From Aminipila terrae (GTDB lineage: Bacteria; Bacillota; Clostridia; Peptostreptococcales; Anaerovoracaceae), in the NCBI RefSeq assembly GCF_010120715.1, contig NZ_CP047591.1, positions 2,666,001-2,730,000 of the forward strand: 64,000 bases of DNA. Reading direction: 5' to 3'. Position 1 is the stretch's first letter; each line of letters begins with the position of its first letter. The notes under the pieces are model-generated. The model was given only the letters and a program-made list of their open reading frames with translations, made no database searches and was not told the origin of the DNA. Positions 46,170 through 55,007 of the stretch are shown here, one piece after another. A program made the translations under genes and the position numbers.

Positions 46170-46791
46170 TACAATACAAAAACAGGGTCAGGCAGAGCAA
46201 ATCATTGAAAAATCAAGATTTATAGCATATGCCTCTCCTGTCAGCTCCCGAGAAGAGGCGGATTCATTTATTTCAGGGATTAAAGCACGTCACAAGGACG
46301 CTACACATAATGTACCGGCAATGGTTATAGGGGATAAATTTCAGATTCAATGGGCCAGTGATGATGGAGAACCTCAGGGAACCTCTGGGGCTCCCGTTGT
46401 TCAGATGTTAGTAAAGGAAGGCCTGACCAATCTGGCAGTAGTGGTAACCAGGTATTTTGGCGGTATTAAATTAGGAACAGGTGGGCTGGTAAGGGCATAT
46501 ACAGGTTCTGCAAAGCTGGCAATTGAGCGGGCTGGAATCTGCGCTGTAAAGGATATGTATGTTTTTACTGTAAAATTAGACTATACATATTTTAATAAAT
46601 TGCAGAATTTATCTCAATCTGGTACATTTGGAATAAATGAAATTGTTTATGAAGATTCTGTTAAGTTATTTTTATCGGTAGAACCAGAGAAAAAAGAAGA
46701 ATTAAGACAAGTAGTAGCAAATGTAACTAACGGTACTGGAATTATCCTGGAAGAGAGGATTGACCAAATCAGGGTACCTGTATTGGACTAA
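46156..46791 (+). CDS. YigZ/IMPACT family protein
   Basis: 211 aa. The conserved N-terminal domain reads KSRFIAYASPVSSREEADSF, then DDGEPQGTSGAPVVQML and VVVTRYFGGIKLGTGGLVRA (residues ~20-120), followed by a small ferredoxin-like C-terminal domain. Related proteins affect translation control (IMPACT) but the bacterial role is not known. It overlaps the end of hflX by 14 bp, so it is translationally coupled. Confidence 0.9.
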   Translation: MILFNTIQKQGQAEQIIEKSRFIAYASPVSSREEADSFISGIKARHKDATHNVPAMVIGDKFQIQWASDDGEPQGTSGAPVVQMLVKEGLTNLAVVVTRYFGGIKLGTGGLVRAYTGSAKLAIERAGICAVKDMYVFTVKLDYTYFNKLQNLSQSGTFGINEIVYEDSVKLFLSVEPEKKEELRQVVANVTNGTGIILEERIDQIRVPVLD

Positions 46792-46857
46792 GATTACTGA
46801 AATTGTAAGGAGTTCCAAAAAAATAACAGAAAATCAAAAGAAAATGTAAAAAAGTGT

Positions 46858-46886
46858 TTGACATATCAGGGGTGCTATGCTAAGAT
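46858..46886 (+). promoter_or_regulatory. Promoter of the first tRNA array
   Basis: A perfect TTGACA (46858-46863), a 17 bp spacer and TAAGAT (46881-46886) lie 43 bp before tRNA-Asn. Confidence 0.7.
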
Positions 46887-46929
46887 AAATATCGTCGCTG
46901 ATGCATATTATATGTGTTTGTCAGGTTGT

Positions 46930-47004
<75 letters not shown>

Positions 47005-47046
47005 GATTTACTAAAAAGTAATTCAGTTAGTTGAATAAAAAAAGTA

Positions 47047-47075
47047 TTGACAAACAATGACAAATAGTGTAACAT
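47047..47075 (+). promoter_or_regulatory. Internal promoter before tRNA-Val (copy 1)
   Basis: TTGACA (47047-47052), a 17 bp spacer and TAACAT (47070-47075). Repeated at 48547-48575. Confidence 0.7.
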
Positions 47076-47121
47076 TAATAAATGTGTCAAGTAGATAAAA
47101 CACTGAAACAGCAAGTGATTT

Positions 47122-47197
47122 GGGCGTTTAGCTCAGCTGGGAGAGCATCTGCCTTACAAGCAGAGGGTCATAGGTTCGAGCCCTATAACGCCCACCA
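47122..47197 (+). tRNA. tRNA-Val (TAC), copy 1
   Basis: Cloverleaf with anticodon TAC and encoded CCA. Identical to 48622-48697. Confidence 0.95.
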
Positions 47198-47208
47198 AAT
47201 TACAAAAT

Positions 47209-47285
47209 GGCCTGGTAGTTCAGTTGGTTAGAATGCCAGCCTGTCACGCTGGAGGTCGTCGGTTCGAGCCCGATCCAGGTCGCCA
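47209..47285 (+). tRNA. tRNA-Asp (GTC), copy 1
   Basis: Anticodon GTC, encoded CCA. Identical to 48709-48785. Confidence 0.95.
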
Positions 47286-47310
47286 ATTTTATTGAAAGCA
47301 CAGAAAATAT

Positions 47311-47385
47311 GCTGGTGTGGCTCAACGGTAGAGCAGCTGATTTGTAATCAGCAGGTTGGGGGTTCGATTCCCTCCACCAGCTCCA
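47311..47385 (+). tRNA. tRNA-Thr (TGT), copy 1
   Basis: Anticodon TGT, encoded CCA. Identical to 48811-48885. In this copy the next gene is tRNA-Tyr with no insert. Confidence 0.95.
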
Positions 47386-47428
47386 ATTAAAAATGGTAAG
47401 TGATTTATACAATTACAAGTAGATATTT

Positions 47429-47513
47429 CGAGGGTTTCCCGAGTGGCCAAAGGGGGCGGACTGTAAATCCGTTAGCTGAGCTTTCGGTGGTTCGAATCCA
47501 CCACCCTCGACCA
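47429..47513 (+). tRNA. tRNA-Tyr (GTA), copy 1
   Basis: Long variable arm, anticodon GTA, encoded CCA. Identical to 49086-49170. Confidence 0.93.
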
Positions 47514-47521
47514 ATAAACAT

Positions 47522-47596
47522 GCGGAAGTGGCTCAGGGGTAGAGCATCGCCTTGCCAAGGCGAGGGTCGCGAGTTCGAATCTCGTCTTCCGCTCCA
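47522..47596 (+). tRNA. tRNA-Gly (GCC), copy 1
   Basis: Anticodon GCC, encoded CCA. Identical to 49179-49253. Confidence 0.95.
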
Positions 47597-47601
47597 GATA
47601 T

Positions 47602-47675
<74 letters not shown>

Positions 47676-47694
47676 TAATACTAACTTGTAATGT

Positions 47695-47771
47695 GGGCTC
47701 ATAGCTCAGCTGGATAGAGCAACGGCCTTCTAAGCCGTGTGTCTGGGGTTCAAATCCCTATGGGCTCACCA
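47695..47771 (+). tRNA. tRNA-Arg (TCT), copy 1
   Basis: Anticodon TCT; acceptor stem includes two G-U pairs; encoded CCA. Identical to 49352-49428. Confidence 0.93.
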
Positions 47772-47787
47772 TTTTTTTTAGTCATAT

Positions 47788-47863
47788 GACCCATTAGCTC
47801 AGTCGGCAGAGCACTTGACTTTTAATCAAGGTGTCCGGGGTTCGAGTCTCCGATGGGTCACCA
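47788..47863 (+). tRNA. tRNA-Lys (TTT), copy 1
   Basis: Anticodon TTT, encoded CCA. Identical to 49565-49640. Confidence 0.95.
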
Positions 47864-47895
47864 ATTTAATTTTATAAGTAGTAGAACTCATAGAT

Positions 47896-47984
<89 letters not shown>

Positions 47985-47995
47985 TAAAAATGTAT

Positions 47996-48087
47996 GGAGA
48001 AGTACTCAAGTAGGCTGAAGAGGACGGTTTGCTAAACCGTTAGGGTTCGTAAGGGCCGCATGGGTTCGAATCCCATCTTCTCCGCCA
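47996..48087 (+). tRNA. tRNA-Ser (GCT)
   Basis: Long variable arm, anticodon GCT, encoded CCA. Only in the first array. Confidence 0.95.
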
Positions 48088-48097
48088 TATATTTTAT

Positions 48098-48173
48098 AGG
48101 GGTATAGCTCAGTTGGTAGAGCGATAGTCTCCAAAACTATGCGCCGTGGGTTCAAGTCCTACTACCCCTGCCA
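48098..48173 (+). tRNA. tRNA-Trp (CCA)
   Basis: Anticodon CCA, encoded 3' CCA. Only in the first array. Confidence 0.95.
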
Positions 48174-48188
48174 TTTAATTTAATATTT

Positions 48189-48265
48189 CGGGGTGTAGCG
48201 CAGTTTGGTAGCGCAACTGGTTTGGGACCAGTGGGCCGCGGGTTCAAATCCTGCCACCCCGACCA
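48189..48265 (+). tRNA. tRNA-Pro (TGG), copy 1
   Basis: Anticodon TGG, encoded CCA. Identical to 49787-49863, though flanking spacers differ. Confidence 0.95.
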
Positions 48266-48277
48266 TAAAACAGACTG

Positions 48278-48354
48278 GGGCCATTAGCTCAGTTGGTCAG
48301 AGCGTCCGGCTCATAACCGGCAGGTCCGGGGTTCAAGTCCCTGATGGCCCACCA
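48278..48354 (+). tRNA. tRNA with CAT anticodon (elongator Met or lysidine-type Ile2)
   Basis: Anticodon CAT, encoded CCA. The first base pair is G-C, so it is not the initiator, which has an unpaired position 1. The arm GGCTCATAACCGG resembles Ile2 tRNAs, but elongator Met cannot be excluded by eye. Confidence 0.85.
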
Positions 48355-48370
48355 TGAATTTGTAAAATTT

Positions 48371-48446
48371 GCCCAGATAGCTCAGTAGGTAGAGCAGAGG
48401 ACTGAAAATCCTCGTGTCCTTGGTTCGATTCCGAGTCTGGGCACCA
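48371..48446 (+). tRNA. tRNA-Phe (GAA), copy 1
   Basis: Anticodon GAA, encoded CCA. Identical to 49916-49991. Confidence 0.95.
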
Positions 48447-48505
48447 TTATCAAAAAGTAGTTTCTTGCAGACTTTTGTCCGAGGGGCTATTTTTTTCCTT
48501 GATAA
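48447..48505 (+). terminator. Possible terminator of the first tRNA array
   Basis: Outer arms TTATCAA and TTGATAA and an inner AAAAAGTAG/CTATTTTTT pairing, with a T7 run. It is imperfect, so it may only be partial. Confidence 0.4.
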
Positions 48506-48546
48506 TACGGTTTTAAAAAAATAAAAAACTAAAAATATAAAAAGTA

Positions 48547-48575
48547 TTGACAAACAATGACAAATAGTGTAACAT
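48547..48575 (+). promoter_or_regulatory. Promoter of the second tRNA array
   Basis: Same TTGACA-17-TAACAT promoter as at 47047-47075, duplicated with the genes. Confidence 0.7.
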
Positions 48576-48621
48576 TAATAAATGTGTCAAGTAGATAAAA
48601 CACTGAAACAGCAAGTGATTT

Positions 48622-48697
48622 GGGCGTTTAGCTCAGCTGGGAGAGCATCTGCCTTACAAGCAGAGGGTCATAGGTTCGAGCCCTATAACGCCCACCA
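48622..48697 (+). tRNA. tRNA-Val (TAC), copy 2
   Basis: Identical to 47122-47197. Confidence 0.95.
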
Positions 48698-48708
48698 AAT
48701 TACAAAAT

Positions 48709-48785
48709 GGCCTGGTAGTTCAGTTGGTTAGAATGCCAGCCTGTCACGCTGGAGGTCGTCGGTTCGAGCCCGATCCAGGTCGCCA
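48709..48785 (+). tRNA. tRNA-Asp (GTC), copy 2
   Basis: Identical to 47209-47285. Confidence 0.95.
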
Positions 48786-48810
48786 ATTTTATTGAAAGCA
48801 CAGAAAATAT

Positions 48811-48885
48811 GCTGGTGTGGCTCAACGGTAGAGCAGCTGATTTGTAATCAGCAGGTTGGGGGTTCGATTCCCTCCACCAGCTCCA
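48811..48885 (+). tRNA. tRNA-Thr (TGT), copy 2
   Basis: Identical to 47311-47385, but followed by a 157 bp insert that repeats the gene's 3' end. Confidence 0.95.
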
Positions 48886-49048
48886 ATTAAACAAAATCAG
48901 AGGGGAATCGAACCCGAAAGGGCTCGAGCGTAATGCGAAAAAGTCTTTTAGACTTTTAAGTAGCGAGAGGTTCAAGCTGACTGAAAAAGGAAGCGTAGAA
49001 CGGCAGGTGCGGAGCAACTGTAAATTCCCTCCACCAGCTCCAATTAAA
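48867..49048 (+). repeat. 157 bp insert flanked by 25 bp copies of the tRNA-Thr 3' end
   Basis: The direct repeats are 48867-48891 (tRNA-Thr 3' end and 6 bp of flank) and 49024-49048. Between them 132 bp are unique in the window. They include GGGAATCGAACCC (48903-48915), an inverted copy of the tRNA T-arm at 48860-48872, a hairpin with GAAA loop (48909-48926) and a second hairpin (48939-48957). No coding capacity is evident. The layout is that of a tiny element, or the remnant of one, at a tRNA 3' end. Confidence 0.75.
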
Positions 49049-49085
49049 AATGGTAAGTGATTTATACAATTACAAGTAGATATTT

Positions 49086-49170
49086 CGAGGGTTTCCCGAG
49101 TGGCCAAAGGGGGCGGACTGTAAATCCGTTAGCTGAGCTTTCGGTGGTTCGAATCCACCACCCTCGACCA
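49086..49170 (+). tRNA. tRNA-Tyr (GTA), copy 2
   Basis: Identical to 47429-47513. Confidence 0.93.
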
Positions 49171-49178
49171 ATAAACAT

Positions 49179-49253
49179 GCGGAAGTGGCTCAGGGGTAGA
49201 GCATCGCCTTGCCAAGGCGAGGGTCGCGAGTTCGAATCTCGTCTTCCGCTCCA
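49179..49253 (+). tRNA. tRNA-Gly (GCC), copy 2
   Basis: Identical to 47522-47596. Confidence 0.95.
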
Positions 49254-49258
49254 GATAT

Positions 49259-49332
<74 letters not shown>

Positions 49333-49351
49333 TAATACTAACTTGTAATGT

Positions 49352-49428
49352 GGGCTCATAGCTCAGCTGGATAGAGCAACGGCCTTCTAAGCCGTGTGTC
49401 TGGGGTTCAAATCCCTATGGGCTCACCA
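49352..49428 (+). tRNA. tRNA-Arg (TCT), copy 2
   Basis: Identical to 47695-47771. Confidence 0.93.
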
Positions 49429-49486
49429 TTTTTTTATCTAAAATCTGCCGTGATTCAAGCTATGCATTGGGTTAGGGCTTTAAGAG

Positions 49487-49561
49487 TGGGGTATAGCCAA
49501 GCGGTAAGGCAACGGACTTTGACTCCGTCATTCGTAGGTTCAAATCCTGCTACCCCAGCCA
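49487..49561 (+). tRNA. tRNA-Gln (TTG)
   Basis: Acceptor TGGGGTA/TACCCCA, anticodon TTG, encoded CCA. Only in the second array, between Arg and Lys. Confidence 0.95.
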
Positions 49562-49564
49562 TAT

Positions 49565-49640
49565 GACCCATTAGCTCAGTCGGCAGAGCACTTGACTTTT
49601 AATCAAGGTGTCCGGGGTTCGAGTCTCCGATGGGTCACCA
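49565..49640 (+). tRNA. tRNA-Lys (TTT), copy 2
   Basis: Identical to 47788-47863. Confidence 0.95.
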
Positions 49641-49672
49641 ATTTAATTTTATAAGTAGTAGAACTCATAGAT

Positions 49673-49761
<89 letters not shown>

Positions 49762-49786
49762 CAAAGTTTAAACATATTATAGGTAT

Positions 49787-49863
49787 CGGGGTGTAGCGCA
49801 GTTTGGTAGCGCAACTGGTTTGGGACCAGTGGGCCGCGGGTTCAAATCCTGCCACCCCGACCA
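49787..49863 (+). tRNA. tRNA-Pro (TGG), copy 2
   Basis: Identical to 48189-48265. Confidence 0.95.
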
Positions 49864-49915
49864 TTTTTTTAAAAGTCATTGCAGATAGAACATAGCAATA
49901 CTTTTTACCCTATAT

Positions 49916-49991
49916 GCCCAGATAGCTCAGTAGGTAGAGCAGAGGACTGAAAATCCTCGTGTCCTTGGTTCGATTCCGAGTCTGGGCACCA
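49916..49991 (+). tRNA. tRNA-Phe (GAA), copy 2
   Basis: Identical to 48371-48446. Last gene of the second array; the CAT-anticodon gene before it in array 1 is absent. Confidence 0.95.
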
Positions 49992-50021
49992 AAAAAACCG
50001 TTTCATTGAAACGGTTTTTTT
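49991..50021 (+). terminator. Terminator of the second tRNA array
   Basis: A perfect 14 bp stem (49991-50004 with 50008-50021) ending in T7 directly follows the CCA of tRNA-Phe. Confidence 0.9.
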
Positions 50022-50102
50022 CATATCTTTTTTCAAATAGTATTATTGTTTTGTGTTCTGAATATTTAATTCTATTATTCCGCGATAAATAAAAATCTTT
50101 CT

Positions 50103-50441
50103 TTATAGAATATGTACACTGCTAAAAAATAAGACGGTGACCAGATATGACAATCCTGCAATGACACAGGAAAAAGCAATAATTTTAGATTTAGCCTTTG
50201 ATTCTTTTTCAAAAACTGCCATAGATGAAATAAAGGATATGACGAGGGCAACCAGAGCGATAAGCGTCATGGTATTAATAAGAGCATTATAGCCTCTGAA
50301 AAAGAAACACAGGGCCGCTGCAATGCATACGGTAAGGATATACTTAATAGCTCCACCATTGTTAAAAATAACAGGGATTAAAAGTGCAGCCCATATGATC
50401 CCGATAAGAATGCATTTAGCAATTAACCATAATAATTCCAT
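50103..50441 (-). CDS. Small four-helix membrane protein of unknown function
   Basis: 112 aa, nearly all hydrophobic. Four membrane segments are seen: LLWLIAKCILIGIIWAALLI, then IKYILTVCIAAALCFFF, LINTMTLIALVALVISFISS and IIAFSCVIAGLSYLVTVLFF. No motif is recognised. The ATG at 50441 is chosen because the upstream in-frame ATG (50513) would add a polar, Ile/Lys-rich stretch. Divergent from tdk. Confidence 0.6.
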   Translation of the reverse strand: MELLWLIAKCILIGIIWAALLIPVIFNNGGAIKYILTVCIAAALCFFFRGYNALINTMTLIALVALVISFISSMAVFEKESKAKSKIIAFSCVIAGLSYLVTVLFFSSVHIL

Positions 50442-50567
50442 ATTAAATTTTAATCCTTCCTTGTAAAACAATTTATCAATTATAATTATATTTGATTTTC
50501 CATTGAATTTCAATTACAATGATAGATGTATTTAAACATGCATAAGATAAACATAGGAGGGCAGATT

Positions 50568-51146
50568 GTGGCACAGCTTTATTACAGATATAGTACAATG
50601 AATGCGGGTAAGTCAATTGAACTGATAAAAGTTGCATACAATTATGAAGAAAGAGGCAAGCGGGTTTTAACTTTAGTTCCAAGTGTTGATGACCGCTATG
50701 GGGCCGGAGTCATTACTTCAAGGGTAGGTATACAGCGGGAAGCCATAATTGTTGCAGACGATACAAATATTCTGGAATTGTTTTTATCTGAAAATGCTAA
50801 AGAAAAAATAGATTGTGTACTGGTGGATGAATGTCAGTTTTTAAAGAAACACCATGTCCAGGAACTGGTGGAGATTGTAGACAGCTGTGATGTTCCGGTG
50901 TTGGCCTATGGCTTAAAAAATGATTTTAGAAATGAGCTATTTGAAGGCTCATACTATATGTTAGTCTATGCAGATAAAATAGAAGAAATTAAGACCATAT
51001 GCTGGTGCGGCCGAAAAGCAACAATGGTTGCAAGGGTTGTGGATGGAAAGTTTGTGAAACAGGGAGAGCAAGTGGTTGTAGGAGGAAACGACATGTACGT
51101 ATCACTTTGCAGAAAACATTATAACGACGGAAGATTAGAGCCTTAG
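50568..51146 (+). CDS. tdk: Thymidine kinase (type II)
   Basis: Phosphorylates thymidine in the salvage pathway. P-loop region YYRYSTMNAGKSIELIKVA at the N-terminus, Walker B-like VLVDECQFL near residue 90, the lasso-loop residues in LAYGLKNDFRNELFEGS near 120, and a zinc ribbon starting CWCGRKATM and ending with CRKHY. 192 aa from GTG 50568, which has AGGAGG (50556-50560 region) ahead; in-frame codons further upstream are not family sequence. Confidence 0.94.
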   Translation: MAQLYYRYSTMNAGKSIELIKVAYNYEERGKRVLTLVPSVDDRYGAGVITSRVGIQREAIIVADDTNILELFLSENAKEKIDCVLVDECQFLKKHHVQELVEIVDSCDVPVLAYGLKNDFRNELFEGSYYMLVYADKIEEIKTICWCGRKATMVARVVDGKFVKQGEQVVVGGNDMYVSLCRKHYNDGRLEP

Positions 51147-51158
51147 GCGTTTATTAGC

Positions 51159-51188
51159 AAAGGGGAATGGTTAGCCATTCCCCTTTTG
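51159..51188. terminator. Terminator between tdk and the radical SAM gene
   Basis: A perfect 12 bp stem (51159-51170 with 51175-51186), loop TTAG, T-rich tail, between convergent genes. Confidence 0.85.
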
Positions 51189-51201
51189 ATTGTAGATATT
51201 T

Positions 51202-52107
51202 TTATAGACATTTTTTCCCCTGCCAGCTGTTCCTGCTCTTTAACTCTTTGTGTATACCATTTAAAATGGTTCGTTTTTTATAACTCCAGTCCGGGGAGAT
51301 TAGTATGGGTCTTGGTGCATCAGCGCTCATACGATGAATTGTGATATCCGCAGGTATTATTTCCAATGCATCTACCACTAAACTGACATATTCTTCTATG
51401 CTGCAGAAGGAGACGTAGTCCGGATATAGTTTTTCCATTTGTGAACCCTTCACCACATTGAGCATATGTATTTTTAAACCAAATATTTTATCTTTACAAA
51501 CGTATCGGACGGAATCAAGCATATCTTGTTTTGATTCACCGGGGAGACCAAAGATAAGATGTACCACAGTTCGTATATTCAGTTCTTTTAATCTTTTTAC
51601 GGCCTCATCATAAACTTTTAAGGGGTAACATCGATTAATTAATTCTGCTGTTTCCTGATGAATGGTCTGAAGCCCCAGTTCTACCCATAAAAATGTTTTT
51701 TTGTTTATTTCATCAAGCAGTTCATATATTTCCTCAGAGAAACAATCTGGGCGTGTGGCAATCGCAATACCTGAAATTTCAGGATTATTCAAAACAGCAT
51801 AATATTTTTGCCGAAGCTCTGAAACAGAGGCATAAGTATTGGTATGGTTCTGAAAATAGGCTAAATGATTACTGTCAGGCCATTTATCAGAAAGCAGCTT
51901 TATCTGCCCGGGAATATTGCTTGCAAAATCTCCAGACCCGTCAGCAGAGCAGAATATGCATCCACCGACCCCTTTACTGCCATCTCTGTTAGGACAGGTA
52001 AAACCACCATCCAGAGAAAGTTTAACTGTTTTTTTACCAAAATAATTTTTTAAATATAAGCCGATGCTGTTTATTGGGTTTTCAGCATTACATTGAATCG
52101 TATTCAT
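51202..52107 (-). CDS. Radical SAM protein, YhcC/TIGR01212 family
   Basis: 301 aa. The iron-sulfur Cys are spaced more widely than the usual CxxxCxxC: TCPNRDGSKGVGGCIFCSAD near residues 38-55, a mark of the YhcC/Elp3-like group. Further on are ATRPDCFSEEIYELL, LWVELGLQTIHQETAELINR and VVHLIFGLPGESKQDML. The reaction of this group is not established. Monocistronic by position. Confidence 0.88.
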   Translation of the reverse strand: MNTIQCNAENPINSIGLYLKNYFGKKTVKLSLDGGFTCPNRDGSKGVGGCIFCSADGSGDFASNIPGQIKLLSDKWPDSNHLAYFQNHTNTYASVSELRQKYYAVLNNPEISGIAIATRPDCFSEEIYELLDEINKKTFLWVELGLQTIHQETAELINRCYPLKVYDEAVKRLKELNIRTVVHLIFGLPGESKQDMLDSVRYVCKDKIFGLKIHMLNVVKGSQMEKLYPDYVSFCSIEEYVSLVVDALEIIPADITIHRMSADAPRPILISPDWSYKKRTILNGIHKELKSRNSWQGKKCL

Positions 52108-52173
52108 GAAAGCTCCTTGTATTAAATATCTTATTGATTTTTTATTATATCATAAATCTAAAACATTATTTTA

Positions 52174-52182
52174 TGATATAAT
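52174..52182 (+). promoter_or_regulatory. Extended -10 promoter of queH-priA
   Basis: TGATATAAT lies 40 bp before the queH start; no clear -35. The flanking 12 bases match the promoter at 54961-54972. Confidence 0.5.
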
Positions 52183-52221
52183 AATTTCATATATCTATTT
52201 TTATATCTTTTGGAGGAAATG

Positions 52222-52889
52222 ATGAACGATAAAAGACAGATTAAGCCTACAGGAGAGTTGGCAGAGGAATATTTTAACAGCGAAAAAATAGTAATACTTG
52301 ATGATATAAAAGACAGAATTAAAGAGAAGCCGAAATTATTGCTTCATAGTTGCTGTGGTCCTTGCAGTACAGCAGTTGTAGAAAGACTAACAGGTAATTA
52401 TGATATTACAGTCTTTTTTACAACCCTAATATTACGGATAAAGAAGAATATGAAAAAAGAAAGTCCGTGCAGCTGGAATTTATTGAAGCGTACAACCAGA
52501 ACGTAATGGAGAATGAGAAGATTGCGTTTATTGAGGGGGAATTTTATCCAGAGGAGTTCTTCAGAATGGTAAAAGGCCTGGAACAGGAACCTGAAGGAGG
52601 AAAGCGCTGCACAGAATGTTTTAAACTAAGACTGGAAAGAACTGCAGCAGAGGCTAAATTAAATTGTTTTGAAGTGTTTGGCACCACATTAACGGTGAGC
52701 CCTCATAAAAATTATCTGCTGATATCTAAAATTGGAAGAGACCTGGCTTTAAATTACGGGCTTTCATTTCTGGATATGGATTTTAAGAAAAAGGCAGGAT
52801 ATCAGAGGAGCGTAGAATTGTCAAAGGAATATGGGCTGTACAGGCAGAATTATTGTGGGTGCAGCTTCTCGAAATGGGATGAAGATTGA
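52222..52889 (+). CDS. queH: Epoxyqueuosine reductase QueH, split by one-base frameshift
   Basis: Last step of queuosine synthesis in tRNA, non-cobalamin enzyme (formerly DUF208). Adjacent Cys in LLLHSCCGPCSTAVVERL near residue 45 and the later RCTECFKLRLERTA near 135, TLTVSPHKNYLLIS and QNYCGCSFS are family marks for the 4Fe-4S cluster and metal. The frame breaks in the T6 run at 52414-52419; T7 restores VFFYNPNITDKEEYEKRK and 222 aa. ATG 52222 is favoured by GGAGG at 52212-52216. It overlaps the region just before priA. Confidence 0.92.
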
Positions 52890-52900
52890 ATTGGAGATAT

Positions 52901-54906
52901 ATGAAATACGTAAATGTTGCTATAGACAATAACAATGATAATACAGACAATTTATACACTTATGGCTCGGATTTCGAAGATATTAAAGTTGGAAGCAAGG
53001 TATTAGTACCATTTGCCAAGGGCAACAGACTTAAAACGGCATATGTTTTTGATGTGATGGATTCAGTCAGGGAAGAAATAAAAGGACTTAAATATATAGA
53101 AAGTGTTGATCCTGAAATTTCTCTTTCTGCAGAAATGATAGATACCTGCAGATGGATGAGAAAAAGGTACTTATGCAGGTATATAGATGGAATTAGTTGC
53201 TTTACTCCTGCAGGCAGTCCATCGAAGCGGGGGAAAAAGAGAGTACCTTATCAGGATATGGAAGGAGAAACCAACCAGATAAAGCAGCTTACTGCAGAGC
53301 AGGACAATGCTATCCAAGTAATTACTCCATATGTGAAGAATCAGCAGCATGATATATTTTTAATACATGGGGTCACAGGAAGTGGAAAAACAGAGATTTA
53401 CATCAGGCTGATTACTTCTGTACTGGAAAGTGGAAGAAATGCTATTGTGATGGTGCCAGAGATATCTCTTACAACCCAGGTTATTGAAAGATTTATAGGA
53501 AGATTTGGGCAGGAAAAATAGCGGTACTTCACAGCCGACTGTCTCTGGGAGAAAGATATGATGAGTGGACACGAATCAGGAATGGACAAGTGCGAATAGT
53601 TATAGGCGCCAGATCAGCGGTATTTGCTCCTTTAGAAGATATAGGCATCATTATAATGGATGAAGAACATGAATCTACCTATAAGTCTGACATGTCACCT
53701 AAATATGACACAGTGGAAGTTGCCATAAAAAGAGCAAAGACCTTTAATGGTCTGATTATATTAGGAAGTGCAACTCCGTCGGTTGTATCCACATACAGGT
53801 CTGAACAGGGAATATATAAAAGAATTGAATTAAAAGAGCGTTATAACCAGATTGCTTTGCCCAAAATAGAAATAGTTGATATGAGAGAAGAGTTGAAGCT
53901 GGGAAATAAGTCCATTTTCAGCAGATTATTATATGATGAAATGCAGAAATGTCTGGAAGAAAAGCAGCAGGTAATCTTATTTCTTAACAGAAGAGGGTAC
54001 TCAACTTTTGTATCCTGCAGAGAATGTGGTTATGTGATGAAATGTCCGGAATGTGGGATTTCACTGACTTATCATAAAGCAGAAAATGCAGCGGTTTGTC
54101 ACTACTGCGGAAAAATGGAACCACTTCCTAAAATGTGTCCTGAGTGTGGCAGTAAATACATAAGGCATTTTGGCACAGGAACAGAAAAAGTGGAGGAACT
54201 TACCTCCAGCATGTTTCCAGATTATCCTATAGCAAGGCTGGATTTAGATACCATAAAGCTAAAGGGAAGTGTGGATAAAATAATAAATGATTTCAGAAAA
54301 GAAAAAACCAGAATTCTTATAGGAACTCAGTTAGTCGCAAAAGGACTGGACTTTAAAAATGTTGGACTGGTAGGGATTATTTCGGCTGATGTAATATTGA
54401 ATATTCCGGATTATCGTTCAGCAGAGACTACTTTTCAGCTGGTAACCCAGGCCGCCGGGAGAGCAGGCAGAGGTCATAAAGAGGGAAAGGTTGTTATCCA
54501 GACTTATAATTCAGATCATTACAGCATCCAGGCTTCTTCAGAGCAAAATTATAAAGCTTTTTATGATACTGAACTTTTATTAAGGAGAAGCCTGATGTAC
54601 CCACCTTTCAGCGACATTGTACAGGTCATCGTAATCGCTAAAGATGAACAGGTGTGTAAAGATGGGGCACAAAATGTAATGGAAGCAGTCCGGGGACATT
54701 TAGGTAAAGAATTTCAAAATAATATATTTGAACCCCAGCCACTGTTAATAAACAGCAGGAAAGAACATTACCGGTATTATATTTTAATAAAATGCCCCAA
54801 GGGTAAGCGGGGAAAATGTTTATCTGCAGTAGAAAAAGTAAAAAAACATATTAATACTGGGAAAAAATATCAATATTCTGTCTCAGTAGATGTAAATCCA
54901 TATTAA
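52901..54906 (+). CDS. priA: Primosomal helicase PriA (short N-terminus), frameshifted
   Basis: Restarts collapsed replication forks. Walker A GVTGSGKTEIYIRL, Walker B-like IIIMDEEHESTYKSD, and two zinc sites from CRECGYVMKCPECG to CPECGSKYIRHFGTGTEKVE. The frame breaks at the A5 run 53514-53518; A6 restores RFGQEKIAVLHSRLSLGERY and about 668 aa. Most PriA are 730-800 aa: the N-terminal DNA-end domain is present, but the stretch before the helicase is about 60 residues shorter, so the winged-helix part appears reduced. ATG 52901 has GGAGA close upstream; TTG 52886 is an alternative overlapping the queH stop. Confidence 0.93.
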
Positions 54907-54963
54907 AATTTTATGAAGAATACAGAAAATGTTGACTAATCTGTTTATATGAAATGGTTTTTA

Positions 54964-54972
54964 TGATATAAT
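54964..54972 (+). promoter_or_regulatory. Extended -10 promoter of def-fmt
   Basis: TGATATAAT, 35 bp before the def start; no good -35 at 17 bp. Confidence 0.5.
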
Positions 54973-55007
54973 TTAATGCTATTGTATCGAAGTTTTGGAG
55001 GTTAAAA

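Larger units (their letters stand above)
47039..47391 (+). repeat. Array repeat A, copy 1 (Val-Asp-Thr with promoter)
   Basis: 353 bp identical to 48539-48891, covering a promoter and three tRNA genes including their spacers. Confidence 0.95.
48539..48891 (+). repeat. Array repeat A, copy 2
   Basis: Exact copy of 47039-47391, shifted by 1500 bp. Confidence 0.95.

Noticed and set aside
48278..48354. Initiator tRNA-fMet
   Set aside because: Position 1 pairs with 72 (G-C), whereas bacterial initiators have a mismatch there.
48867..49048. CRISPR-like repeat
   Set aside because: Only two copies of the 25 bp repeat, both derived from the tRNA-Thr 3' end, with one spacer; no cas genes.
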